Assembly (NCBI RefSeq): GCF_003254395.2
Contig: NC_037643.1
Location: forward strand, 10,250,963-10,314,962
DNA length: 64,000 nt
From: Apis mellifera
Taxonomy: Eukaryota > Arthropoda > Insecta > Hymenoptera > Apidae
Direction: 5' to 3'
The notes under the pieces were generated by a model, which saw nothing but the letters and a program-made list of their open reading frames with translations, was not told the DNA's origin and did not search any database. The translations under genes and the position numbers were made by a program. This document shows positions 14,219 to 27,800 of this stretch, piece by piece; within the stretch, counting starts at the first letter, position 1; each line of letters begins with the position of its first letter.

Positions 14219-15642
14219 CATCATTACATTTTCAGCAAGAAATTTAAAAAAAAAATAAAAAAAGAATATTAATAAATCTGGAAATGGAATCATAACCTTG
14301 AAAAATAAATTTCGTTCGAATACGATCCGTCGTCTGTAAAAAAACACGACAGATATTCCTTGAGTATTTGCCAGTCCAGATCAAACAAACCCCTGCTGAT
14401 ATTTCTTCGTATGAATTCAGGAAAAAAAAAAAAGGAAACGAAGATTTCTCTCAGGAGAAGATCCCCATTGTCCCACGCTACGCATATCTCGCGTGTGTAC
14501 CTCGACAAACAAGCCTCACACGCGTGAGAGAATCGCGAATAGTTAACACATCATTATGTCACGAATTCCGCAATTAAAGGCGGCGAGTAAACAAACAGGA
14601 AGTGCGTACTTCCTGAACGTTAGCTGCGACAAACCTTTATATAATGTTCTGCCCTATATTTTTTTTTTCAGAGCAGCTTGGTAAAACCTACTTTATAAAA
14701 CCGCGCGATTCAGCCTTCGCAATTATATGCGGCCAAGTATGAAACTATTGTGCCGTCGTTGTGTCGTCCCTTCTCTTTCCACTCTTCCATTATTATTATT
14801 ATTTTTTTGTACGTGTGCGTGTGCGTGGGTGTGTAGAGACAACCTTCGAAATCTTCCTTTCTTTGAGAAATGGAAATAGGTAATCAGTGAACCAGTTCTC
14901 TCGTCTCTTTTAAAAATTTTTCTCGATTGTGATGATTCGTGAAATTTATGAAATTAATATAATTCACATTGTTAAATATCATATAAATATAACATGACAA
15001 TTCATATATTAAAAATATAATAAATATTATATAATAATTAAACGTAATAATTCATATTGTTGTTGTTAAATATCGTCGAACAAGATTATCGAATTTTTCT
15101 TTTGCGATTGTAAATTTTTCAAGAATGAAGCTGTTTTTATCTCGTGAATAATTATAATATGTAGAATGTCAATCAAAGTTATCTTTAACCATTTTATCGG
15201 AGTTTAAGGAAAAAGAAAAATATGCTTAAACTCGTTTAAAGTTTTTTTTACAACTTCCTTAATTAGTTTGTACCTCGATAAAGACCAAGTTTTAATGATC
15301 GTTAATTTTATGAATAACAGTATCCATTGAATAGAAAGATATTCGCGTATTATATTTTTTTTTTCCTGGAATGTATAATTGAAATGATTCGATGCATACA
15401 GTGAATATTTTCAATATTCATAACGATTGTAACGCAGGAAACAAGAATATAAAATATCGAATGGAATACGGTAATTGAATTGAAAAATAAAATCTTTCAT
15501 CTGATTATCCTTTCTTTCTTTCTAACACAGTTAATACATTATAATACAAAAAAAGATATAAAACTTTGAAGAGAACTTGGAAATTGGATTATTATGATTT
15601 TTTTCATCTGACACCTACACTTCCTCTTTAATATAGTCGAAT

Positions 15643-15668
15643 ATAATAATAATAATAATAATAATAAA
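15643..15668. repeat. (AAT)n microsatellite
   Basis: About eight tandem ATA/AAT units. Confidence 0.9.
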
Positions 15669-18244
15669 GAGAGAGAATTATAAAGTTAAATTATTAAATT
15701 AAAAACGTATTAAATATATTATCGATGTATCTCACGCCGTCAATTAAAAAAAAATAAATTCTGCTATCTGTTTGCTCGAATATTACTTCGTTATAAATTT
15801 TTATTATCTAGCCACGCTATTAATAGAAGAAAAAAGTATTATGCTTCGTTGAATTAATTACTCACACTCCAAAAAGAAATTGTTTTTTAGTACGACATAT
15901 AATTCTTTACGACGATATACATATCGTGTAACACACATAGATCCTTGATATCAAGAGAAAATATTACGTTCGGATGTTTTGATTGATTTATTAAACTTAA
16001 TCAATATTTCTTTCAATTGTAGTCAACGAAGAATCAGTTTCAGGAATCATTCAAGAATAATACACATATTTTATGGTGATTAAAAATAAAAATGAAGAAG
16101 AGTTTCATAGAGGAAGAATATTTAAATTACACGTACGATTGAACGTATCGAATAAAATTGAAATTTAAATTTCAGTCACGGATATTTCACATATCATAAA
16201 TCTACTTAAAGGCATGATTCAGAATATTATCTCTAGCAATATTAAATACCGAATCTATAAACCAACGAAATTGCATTCTTTCAATTGCAAGATTTTTAAA
16301 CATATTAACTCGTGATAAATTTTGCGAATGTTGGATCGATCATCGATACGATGTTTGTAAACAGAGGCAAAAACAAAATTAAAGTAGATGAACCAACACA
16401 GGGAACGCGGCAGAAATGAAAGTATTGATTAAGTCACGGCCAAGCTGATGACGTTGAAAATAAAGTTTATCTGGAGACTGAGGATTAAGCGAGTTTGTAA
16501 TCCACTGAGTTAAACCGCTTGGTTTAAGGGTGGTTAGAACGTGGATTCCGGCGCTACCGGGGCTGACATCTTTCTCCCTCCCCCCCTCCCTTCCGGAATT
16601 ATTCCGTGCTCATCGTTAATTAATTAATTAGAATGCGTTAACGCACAAATGGATCCCCTTTCTATTTTTGAACATTATTATCTGCATGCCGCGGAATAAG
16701 CTTCATTTCTAAATTTAATTTTCTGGTCAATAAATTACGAATAATTATGCTATAATATATATAAAGTGATTTTATCCAACCTGATAATTATTCAAATTAT
16801 TAAAAATGATAAAATATATATTGTTCTCCTAGATTCTTTATCGTTTACGACAAAGCCATGTTAACAATATTGTAATGAGACTTTTGAAAATTTATTTTAA
16901 ATTTTATATTTCTTTTTTTTTCAAATAATTTCTTGTATTGTATTATTATCTTATAATCAAATTCTACGTGCTATTTTCTTTTATTTTTTTTTCCTCAATA
17001 TGTTTAACTTTAAAGAGATCGTGCCATTTTTCCAAAATAAAATAAGAAATTTGTTATTATTTCACAAAGATTAGAATCTAATTATCGGGAAAGGATAAAA
17101 TTAGACGAATGTGCGTTTTCCATTTATAGAAAAAAAATTATTTGTAAATCATTGGTGATCAAAAAATATAATTACTCGTTAAGTGAATTTGCAAAATTTT
17201 CTCGGCAAGAAAATTAAAAAAAAAAAATCAGTGGAACAATTGTTTCTTGATAAAGTCAACGGAGCGCGAATAAGAATCAAACTCGACAACGAATTAAATG
17301 CTTCGTCTAGCGTTAATTACGAAGCTTCTTCGCATAATAATCGGATCACGTATAAAACGAAAGTGCGCTAATTATCCCGCGTAATTCTTCGCGCCTCTAT
17401 CAACTGTACACAACATAACAAAAGAAACCGATTAAACGCACAAAGTTCGTTTATCTCGGAAATTTTCGTTCGTTTTGACGGGAAGTGAATAATAGCTTCG
17501 GGGAATTAGGACAAATTGTTGCTCGTGTGTATGAATGCGAATTTATTATTATTCACCGTGTCCCCGAGACGGTGAGTGTACATAATATTATGTTCTACGT
17601 GTTGATAACAAAATGGGGAAATTTAGGAACGCGTATTCTATTCGCGTTTATTCCGTTTTCAAACGATATGACGTGGTTTCAACCTGTGTGTGTGTGTGTA
17701 TTCGTGTACGATTTGACTTTACAGTCGTGAGCAAAAGTTGAACGTAGTTGAAAACGAGGATGAAAGGATCGGGAAAGGAAATTTAGTGATTTAACGCTGG
17801 CTTTATTCCCATTTCAGACACAGTCGTGATAAAATTAATTTCAAAGAACAGAACGAAACATGGCATGGACACACAGAGTATATATCCCGCGAGAATGGAT
17901 CGAATCATAATTTTGACAGATAGTTCCTTAAACAAAACTTCCAGGTCAATTCTTAGTTTATTAAATAAATATACGTGGAGAAAGATACAATAATTCTTCT
18001 TTATTAATTACATTAAGAATCGAATCCTTAAATCAATTATCCTTTAAACATCTTTACATCGTGATCGCTCGTTCAAATTCGCTTATTCACAAAAAAATCG
18101 GAATACCACAGAGTAGTAGAAGAATTTAAATTCCAATGTGGGAAAGGAGAAATACAGGTCTGCGAAAAAAAAAAGAAAAGAAAAAAAGAAAAGAAAAGAA
18201 ACAAAAACTCACGAATTGCATGTTACAAAACATTATAGATAAGT

Positions 18245-18250
18245 TTTATT
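18245..18250 (-). terminator. Candidate polyadenylation signal of the GRXCR1-like gene
   Basis: AATAAA on the minus strand, about 415 bp beyond the stop codon, followed by a T/GT-rich downstream stretch. Alternatives are AATAAA at 18615-18620 (only 45 bp after the stop) and 17957-17962. The choice is an inference. Confidence 0.4.
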
Positions 18251-18317
18251 AGTCGTTATTTTACAATTCACATTTGCGAGAGATCTCGCGATCATCGCTT
18301 CGAACGCTCGATATTCA

Positions 18318-18347
18318 AAATGCGTGCGTGCATGCGTGCGTGCGTGC
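18318..18347. repeat. (GTGC)n microsatellite
   Basis: GCGTGC-type units with one GCATGC interruption, in the presumed 3' UTR of the GRXCR1-like gene. Confidence 0.8.
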
Positions 18348-18664
18348 CATTTTATCTTCCTACTCGAAATCTTCCCTTCCACGATTCGTCCCCTTCCAAT
18401 TGAACGAAACGAAAAGAGGAAAAGAGAGAGAGAGAGATTGAAGGCAAGCACGCCTCGATCTCGAATAATCGTGATCTCTCGCGAGAACGTGATAACCCAC
18501 CGTGACGTGTTCATTCAACATGCGATATACTTCTCGTAGCACCTTAGTCTTAAATAGAGGGAGGGCAGCGGATTCCTCTCGATGCCAATTGCCAGGGATG
18601 ACGATGTTTCTCGTTTTATTTTTTTTTCTTTTTTTCTTTTTTCTTTTTTTTTTTTTTTTTTTGT

Positions 18665-18838
18665 TCAGCAATGCGGGCATCGGATGAGACCGTTCACGTC
18701 GCATTTCGCGCATTTCAAGGCGACGAATTCCGCCGTGAAGTCGTTGCGGTGAACGGATCTCTTGCTTCCGTTGCAAACAGGACACAGCTGCCACTGGTAA
18801 CCTCCGCAGAACAGGCAGACTGTGCAGGCGTCCTCGCT
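18665..18838 (-). CDS. GRXCR1: GRXCR1-like coding exon 4 (cysteine-rich zinc-ribbon-like tail) and stop
   Basis: This exon has 57 codons plus TGA (18667-18665) after acceptor TTTATTCCAG. It carries nine cysteines: CTVCLFCGGY, CPVCNGSK, CAKC and a terminal CPHC. These form four CxxC pairs spaced like a DnaJ-type zinc ribbon, plus one extra Cys (third of CTVCLFC). SVHRNDFTAEFVALKC between them is the conserved GRXCR linker. The protein ends directly on the last cysteine. Zinc binding is inferred from the spacing. Confidence 0.95.
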   Translation of the reverse strand, partial: SEDACTVCLFCGGYQWQLCPVCNGSKRSVHRNDFTAEFVALKCAKCDVNGLIRCPHC

Positions 18839-21800
18839 CTGGAATAAAGATCAATGATGCTGGGATGAGCGATTTTAAATTTTGCGAATATAAATTTATC
18901 AAAGCGACGTCAGGATTCGAGGAATGGAGGATTTTCGTTTTTCGACGATATTTTGTTTTTGGAATTTTGTTTTTCTTTTTGATAAATGAGATATGCTCGT
19001 GATTGATGTACAATTTTTGCATCGTGTCGTTCTACTTTAATTTTTAACGTGGCTTGAAGTTACATTTTTTTTATTAGTAAAATTTCCATCTAATTTCCAT
19101 ATTCTGCAAGTTACAGCAAAAGTTATGCATGTATTCGTAGTAACAATTCGTAGACATTCGACACGATTGTAAAGAAGTCAATGGCATTATTGAGAAACTG
19201 TAATCGAGTACTATGAATACTTCCGGTGGTGAGACAATAGTGGGTTAAGAATAGGTAGGATAATTATTAGGAAGGAGGGTATTTTGAACTATAGCCATAT
19301 TACGATACTTGAAAATTATCATTCATAGACAACCAGATCACACCTCGAGAGACGATTGCCTTACAGCTTCGAATCGAAACCTGGACGTTTTCTGAATGGA
19401 TTCTAAATATACCTTGCATACCTTGGAAGTGGGATAAGTTCAAGAATATATCCATTTTGATTAACCTTCGACTAGAAAGGATTATGGAAAAATACAGGAG
19501 GGAAATTGGAAATTGAACAATTTCACAGATTCGTCGAAAAATCATCTTTAATTCCAACTTCAACCCGATTTCGGTGAGAAAGTGACGATAAAATAATCAG
19601 AGACACGATGAATTGATATCCAGAAATATCAATCGTGATTCCCAGAGTCCCACGATTATCCGAACCAATTCAATTCACATAATATCTACATCTCATCTAC
19701 TTAATGCCCACGACTTAATGGACGAATGATTGCCGGACTCAATCGTTTAACGATTATAAAATAAGCGTGACGATCCTTATTCCTGCATTAGTTTCCAGTG
19801 CACGCGATGTTGCTCAACAACGCTTTCACTTTTACTCATTTTCGATTGCATTCTTCAAGCAAAAAAAAAAAAAAAAAAAAGAAGAAGAGCAATAATGTAG
19901 GAAACGAAATTATTTGTTCGACTTCCTTAAATTGAAACACAATTTCGAAATATTTCTCTACTTCTATCTTTTTTGCTGTAATTTTTTCTTTCTTTCTTAG
20001 ACTTTTTTTGCTAGGAATTAAAATCTTAACGAATTACTGTCGATCAATATTATTCAATCAAACTATTATCACTTATCCGAGATTAAGAATTTTGAATAAT
20101 TGATTGGTCATAATTTTTTTTTTTTTGAATACGAACTCAGAAAAGTATAGTTCAAGATTTTCTTTAAAGAATCAAGAAAGAGATGAGTCAAAGGAGAATG
20201 AAACCAATATCCAATCTCTATTCTTTGTAGAAACAATCGCATCCGTACTTTTTAAATCCGATCCGAAACGAAAAACGAAAACGAATAATAGAATTGAAAA
20301 TCTAGATGGAATATCGATACACGTTTACGCGTAATTTCATCCATAGTTGATGACGAGATAGGTATTCAATTTGTCAGAGAAATAAAATCTTCTTTACGTA
20401 TTGAATCTTTACGCGTTGCGTGCATAAAAGTGCATGCTTATCGCGTGTAAGGAAGATCAGAATATCGATGATACATTATGCAAGTATTGCGTAAAGAGAC
20501 AAGGTGAAAAAGGGTACGTCACGATGGCGTGGGCATGTCGTTTAATTACAAGCCTTTCTGCACGTGAAACAAGTCGATAATTAACTTTCGTCCGGCAGAG
20601 ATAAAATAATTTTACGATTTTTTTTTTTTTTCTTTTCTCTCGCGAAACTTTCTTCGTTTTTCTAAGGACAGGATTTAGATAATTTTCTTACACGTCTTCT
20701 CGAAGACGCTTATTGTATTCATTGTGCCGTTAATCAAAAATTTAAGATGTTTGGGTTATTAACGGGGAGAAAATTTTGTGAAAAGGACATCAAGCCCACT
20801 CTGTTGCGTTACAACAACATATGCGTATTTTGTAATTATCTTGCATTAAAAATGAGGTTGGAAAGATGAGTGCCGTTACGCAACTATGGGTTGGAATGGA
20901 TTGATTAAACTGAAAGAAACGAACGATACGTTTTATGTAATTTTCGTTTATAATCGTGCTTCTTCACAGGCTGTGTAATTAATACAAAACAATTGCTTAT
21001 AAAGAAATAAAAAAATTTCAGAGTAATGATTGAAGATAATTTCTCCAAGTAAATAATTGGAAACCAGAAATTTCGTAACGAATAAGCGATACATCTACTC
21101 AAATCATAAAGTTATAGATTTAACAAAACGAAATTAAACAAAACTCATTTTCATCGTGAAATCTCCACAATCTTCTATTACACATCGCAATTTCTAATCA
21201 TAAAACTCGAATATAACTCGCTATTTCGCGTTTCAAAGAACTTTGAAACCGAATGATCAAATTCGTATACATAACATCTCTCCAATTTTCTAATTAACAT
21301 TCGAAGGATTCGACTTTCAGATTTACGATGAATACTCCATCGACGCTAGAATCCCAAAAAAGATTTCTAAACAATTCTAAAGAAAGAAATATAATATAAA
21401 AATAGTATCATCGAATCACAAAGTCACTATAATACAATCTTCTATTACGCTCCACACTCTTTAGAAAATTAAAACATTCGCCTCATTTCAAAATTATAAA
21501 AGTACAACGAATCAAGTGCGCAAGAATTCTCATAATTTAATCATCGTCTAATTAACATTCGAAGCTGGATTAACGATAGAAGGGACGAGTGTCCTTGCGC
21601 GGATCGACGCGAACGAGGAAAAAGAGGAGAATCTAAGGGCAGGAGGGAGGGATGGAAAAGAATATGAGGAGAGAGTGACAGTGGTTGGAAGCATGGACAA
21701 AGGTGTAAACGACCTTTCCTCGCTGCAAGGTAAACCTCAATCGCACGACATCGAAATTTATGATCGTGATGGAAAAGGAAGGTGGAAGGCAGATATCGGC

Positions 21801-24800
21801 GGATAAAAGTGAAAGGATCGTTACAACCTTGTGTCCGCGACGGATTACGCGCTCGCGCGTCCAACGCCAACACCGATCACCACCGAGCTCCTTTATGGCC
21901 TGTGTTGCCTGTATAAGACACGAACACAACTGTTCCATTCTTCCAACAGGCATAAATATCCCAAAGACACGGGGAGTTACGTGGCGAATTCTCGGAACCG
22001 GGCGCGGGATTCCTGAAGGGTCGAGTAAATTCTTGGGACGGTCTCGGGGATATCGACAGGATCGTCCGTAATTCTTCGCGAGGATTACACGTTCAGATTG
22101 CGGTAAATCCTCGGTGTCCGGCAGCGAATGTACGAGGAGGAAAGTGGATTCTGTTTTCGTTTGAATTACGTTTCACGGGGAATATTTATTACGAGGGTTC
22201 TTATTTTAGGGAAATTTTAGGGAAACAATCTTGGAAATAAAGAAATGTATTGAAAGCAATTATTTGTATTTGATCGCTTGATGATTGGTGAATATTTGAA
22301 TAAATATTTTGGGGATGGAGAGTGATGTTTATTTTCATTCGACTGACAGGAATTTTTAAATCTCGTTTAAGAGGATTTGGACAGGTTTTGAATTAATCTA
22401 ATTAATTAAGAGGAATTGATGATTTGAATCAGTTTCATAGGTGTCGAATGGAAGGATGGACTCTCGTCCTAATTTCTAATTACCTGGTAGGGCTTAAGCA
22501 TCTCTCTCAGCTCTCCAGATTCGTTGAGTCGTTCCACGGTGTCGAATCCCTGTAAGAAGAAAAAGGATCTTTTAACGAAGGATCATTCGCATTTGTAGAC
22601 TAAAATTTCCATATTGTTTTCTTTTTTTTTCGATTAATCCTGGAAAATGCAGTTGATTTCAAATGCTCGATAATCGGATAATCGATAACGATTACTGTAC
22701 TAATAATGACGAGAGCTCATATTAGCATGTATAAACAAACAGAATCTATCAAAATATTTATGACACGGCTAGCGTTATAATCACTTTCGTTTTGCTGTGA
22801 ATTTCCTTATTTTATGGTATTTTTATCGTTGGCCATTTACCAGTATCACGTTATCACGTACAGTGTATACTGACGACAGCTACTAGTAATGAACGTTTTA
22901 TGAAGATTTATTGTTTAAACGGTTACGCATTTGAGTGATTTTTAATGATGTTTCTTCAATTAATTTTTAAAATAAATTCTACGTGTGCTCATTTTTTTCA
23001 TTTTTCGGACTTTGTCTTTTTATTTTCTTTTTTTCAGGAAAAATTTAAGTAGTTTGGTTTCTAGTGAAAGAAATTTGCAAGTGAAGCAAAAGTGATCTGT
23101 AAAAAAACGCGTCTCAATTTTTAATTCGACTCGTGGAAATGTTTCGACATTAAACGGTGAGACGAGAACCGGTATAAAATGGAACCAACCTCCTAAAGGT
23201 TTCTGTCATGGTTGCGTTCATGATGTTTTCTAAATTTCATAGCTCGAGCGTCTTTAGTTTTCAATTTTCAATTGAATTAAATGTCAAAAAAAAGATATTC
23301 GTAATTTTTAATATATATATATAAAAAGAATCTAAAGTTAGCAAACTAAAAGTTTACTACGTAAAAAAGATTCAATAAAAAAAAAAATCCAGGTATTTCT
23401 TAATCATATTTTCCATTATTAATTAAATATTCTCTTCAATCGAAGAGAATGTCATTTTTTTTTACGGATCAATTAACGATTACAATCAACAATTTATCAA
23501 CATATATTACGACACAGTATACTTCATCAAACTTCTCGATCTCCATTCATTCCTAGCTTAAACCCAACCCATTCCCCTTTCAAAAGTCTAAACGTAGACA
23601 ATGAAATCATTTGAAAAAAACTTTCAAAGCTTTTTTTCTACCTTCACTCACATCTTTCGTCGTCGAGCCAAAAATTACTAAAAAAAAATTACTAAAAAAT
23701 AATTGCCTTTCATCAACGTCCGATCGACGTTCTAAAACGAAATCGTATTAAAAAATATATATATATATATATTCTAAAGAAATCATGCAAACGATACAAA
23801 CTACGCGTCGAGAATCGATTTCTTATGATTTTCGAGACTAGTCCATGATCGAGCACGGCTATCACGTGGCGTGGTCGATCAGGAATGCGGTTTGGAGCGC
23901 GGTTGTGTTTCGTTTGTACACGTTCGCCCGAGAGGACCGTGTGGTGCTTTATAACGCAACCCACTTCACCTTTCGTTCTCTCTTTCGCGGCTTCCCTCCC
24001 TTCTCTTTCTTTCGCCAGGCCTTGGATCGAGCGGTTTGACATTTCGCTGCCGCGTTTATTCGCTCGGCCGTCGACTGTGGCCCCTCTGTCCATGAGGTGT
24101 CGCGTAAACGAGACACGTGAACGTGGCTGTACACTTGTCGCGTATCCTCGAATCATATCATATCGCTCGTTGATCTTGCAATGATGCTCGCACGATGTAA
24201 ATATTTATTTCATTCTATTTCATGGAAGTACGGTGGAAAAAGTAGGATTTAATAATACGAAAGATATTTCTTTGATTCATAATCGTAATTTTATTCTATT
24301 TTATATTTTTATATCAGACTGGAAAATAGAATCTGACGAGATATAAACAAATATATTTATAAATTTATTTCGTATTATTATTGTTTGTATCTTTTAACAA
24401 AGAATGGGATATTTTAATGATGTAGAAAAATATTTTATTTATGCAGATAGAAATAAAGTGAGCAGTGAGTCAATGCAACAGTTCCTCGTTCGAACTACAT
24501 TCAAACTAGTTGAATATAGTCGTTTTTTTGATGAAAAGCCGGTTGAATGATGGATCGATTCCAATATTTTGAATCGCATTTATTTTTATTAGACGTATCG
24601 TGACACGTAAAATACGTGACAAGTATAGATCAATCTTTAGAATTCTTTCACAGAACAACGTATAATTGGATGCATATCGAATGATCGATCGAATATCGAT
24701 CGTACATTCAGACCAGATTTCAAGTGATATCACATGATACATCGAAGGAAAATGCAAGCTGGTACACGGAGCCAATGTTGCACTGATCTGGATTCAAGCC

Positions 24801-27800
24801 AAAATTCGTTTGGCGTACAAAGTAAAATAAAATTTACCGATAGAATTGAGGGAATAGAATTAAAGGACGTATTGTTATTAACGAAAGCAACTACGTGATA
24901 CATTGGGTCACATGCACAGCAACATACATGCTTGGAATTGATAATGTTGATTCAGCAGATTCTAATGCACACGATCCCATGATCGCGCTATCGAAAATAC
25001 AAATGTGCAGAATTGCAAAGAGACAAGTGAAATTGCGTTTCTTCTCAAGTTTTCCTGTATGGCGCCATGAGAAATTGAATAATTGAGATTGTTGGTGGAA
25101 TATCGACGATCTGATCGACATCAATGTTTTCATATCTTGAATTTTGATCGATAGATTCTTGCTAAATTCTTTTGATATTGTGTGTATATCATACTTTTAT
25201 TTGGCTATTTATTTGGCTAAAAGTCAATCTCAGTTTTTCCAAAAGTAATAAAGAAATATTTTTAGAAATTTTGAATGTTAATATTGTAATCTCCTCATTT
25301 TCTTTATCTTTATTCTTAATTGATTTATTTATTTGTTGTTTGAGGTGATACATAATATTTTTAATATTTTCTCGAGTTTCAAAACATCGATCATAAGATT
25401 ATTATTAGTTATTTTTATGAAATCTTCATGGATTTATCCTTTGATAGATTCTTTATCTCGTGAAAGAAGAATAATTTAATTTAAGATAGCAAGAATAGAA
25501 AATCATGGTAGAAATATTAAATTTGATAGTTCATAGAAATAATCGTAAGAATAGATCGTAAGAATAGAAAATCATCGGAGAAATATTAAATTTGATAGTT
25601 CATAGAAATAATAAGGAGAGGAAAGCGTAGAAAGGTGTAACAATTTTTATCGTATTATTTTAGAAGAATTGTTTCGAGCGAAAGCTGTTCGCATTAGAGG
25701 AGGCATTAAACCGCAGTTACGTTTAATAACTTCTTTCCATTTCTAACTACGCCACGGTGAAATGATACAAAATGTGAAATGAACAGCAAAATGTCATAAT
25801 GCTGGAAAGGTGAGGGTCAACTTAGTTGTTATTAAGCGCGAGGTAATTCCATTTTATGATTCTTAAGTTGCATTCCATTTGCACTTTCACTTTCTTCGCT
25901 TTCTTTCTTCGCTTTGCAAAATTATTAATAATGTTGACATTGTAAATAATAGAAAGCATTCGTTACACAAATATTATTAATATTATTATGAATCATTTTG
26001 AAATGATTATACATACATGACAATATATACACATAAATCTTATATATACGTAAATAATATTACAAAATTGCGATATAAAATACTTAATGTTTAAATAAAT
26101 TTGTTTAAGAGATATTTGAGAGATCAAATATTTGTTAAGAGATCTTTCTTTTATAAGTTTAATGTTAAGCATAAATTGCTCATTTATATTATATAAGTGT
26201 TCGTTAACGATTAAATTATAATATGGGAAAAGCTATATAAGCATTCTCGTTAATAATGCGAAATAATAATGAGAAAAAAAATCGTGAGAAGATGCCCTTA
26301 AGTAAACGAACAATTTCACAAATAAGAAAAAAACTTTGTAATATATATTAATATCCCCTTATCTTTCTAAATCATTTTCATATTTAATTTATAATAAACC
26401 GTTAACTTTCAGATGCACTTAATATCTTTCTCTTCTTTCCCCTTATGAATCATTCAACTTATACAATTTCAAGTCACTTTATCCAAGAATCTTCATTCAA
26501 TTTCATCTTTAGAAATTTCATAGTTGAAAGGTTCAAAAAATATGTACAAAAGAAAAGACGTACAAAGTAATTTAACTTTTCCTCATCTGTTGAAAAATAT
26601 CTATTCGAGCAGTGCTCTGCAATTCGTGTAATTGTATCGTATTTCTATTATATAATATTTCTCACGAAAATCCTGCTTTTTTTCTATATTATAAAATTAT
26701 TATAAATATTATAAATATTCTTTAACATTGTAACGAACATAATACGTTCCCATTAATGTTATTTGTTTCCATCCAGCGACATGATATGGAATGCGTCATT
26801 TACTCTGTAATATTTCATTTATCACGTATTTAAAATTCCAGCTGTATAGTAACACTTCATACCGAATTAAAATTCCATAATTTTATGTTCGATAACAACA
26901 TAAAAAGAGATCTTATATCTTTACTGATGCATAATTAGGATAAGTTATATGTGTGATTGTCAAAAACAAATAAAAGTTTAAGAATAAATAGCTTTCTAAA
27001 AGATTTTTGCATATTGCAAATGTTATAAGCATACGAGAAAAAAAGAGATTCCTTGCGATTTCTCGAGATTCGAATCCGTGGATGATGACCCCGAATGACG
27101 GGGTTTACACGCCTTTCGCCAAGGCGTCTTCTTCATTCCTCGACGTTTTTGCTTTTTCTTTTCTCTGATTTTAATTTCATTAAACAGAAAAAAATTAATA
27201 TAGATAGCAGTGTACAGATAGAGTTCAAATATACGTATAATTGCAAAACCAGTTACTTATTGGCTAATTATTTAATATCCATTTATAATAAATGATTATA
27301 ATAATCTATCAATAATAAATGCATTGAATTGTAGATTTTCCATTATTTAAAAAAATAAATCATGTTTATATATCAATTTTTTTGATCTGATATAATATAA
27401 TATGACTATAATATAATTCAATATGAAAATTTATCGCATCGTTAAAGAGGTTAATTAAATGCATTCCATTACAAGATATTAATTGGAGCAAGGTAACGTA
27501 TAAAATTTCGAATCCGATTACACGGTTTTCAATAATGACTATGGTATAAGTTTCCTCGAAATTGCATAACTTTTCGGCAAAGATTGATATTCGTCCACGA
27601 GCAATCGAGAACGTTCGCAATTTCTTCGGAATTTCTCCAGCCTCTCTATGATGCAATTTATTAGCCAGCGTGTTGCGACGTAATTGCACTCGGCACCGAT
27701 ATCGAACGTGCGTCTAATTGCACGACATATAATTGCGCGTTTGTTTGTTTCGAGTGGCATTATACATTTCAAAGGTTTGCATCGTATATATATATTTCTT

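Larger units (their letters stand above)
7851..18200. other. AT-rich intergenic region with no recognised gene
   Basis: About 10 kb between the 3' end of the GRXCR1-like gene and the 5' islands of the left-edge gene. It holds trinucleotide microsatellites at about 14190-14218 and 15643-15668, a small GC-rich patch at about 12890-13030, and an inverted repeat at 16510-16527. Nothing protein-coding could be supported. Confidence 0.5.

Noticed and set aside
21541..22071. Frames on both strands in the GC-rich part of intron 3
   Set aside because: No domain on either strand, and the exon 3 to exon 4 join is already complete and in phase without it.
27067..27077. tRNA gene suggested by a B-box-like GATTCGAATCC
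   Set aside because: No A box or cloverleaf could be found upstream, so it is not a tRNA gene; kept only as part of the hairpin element.
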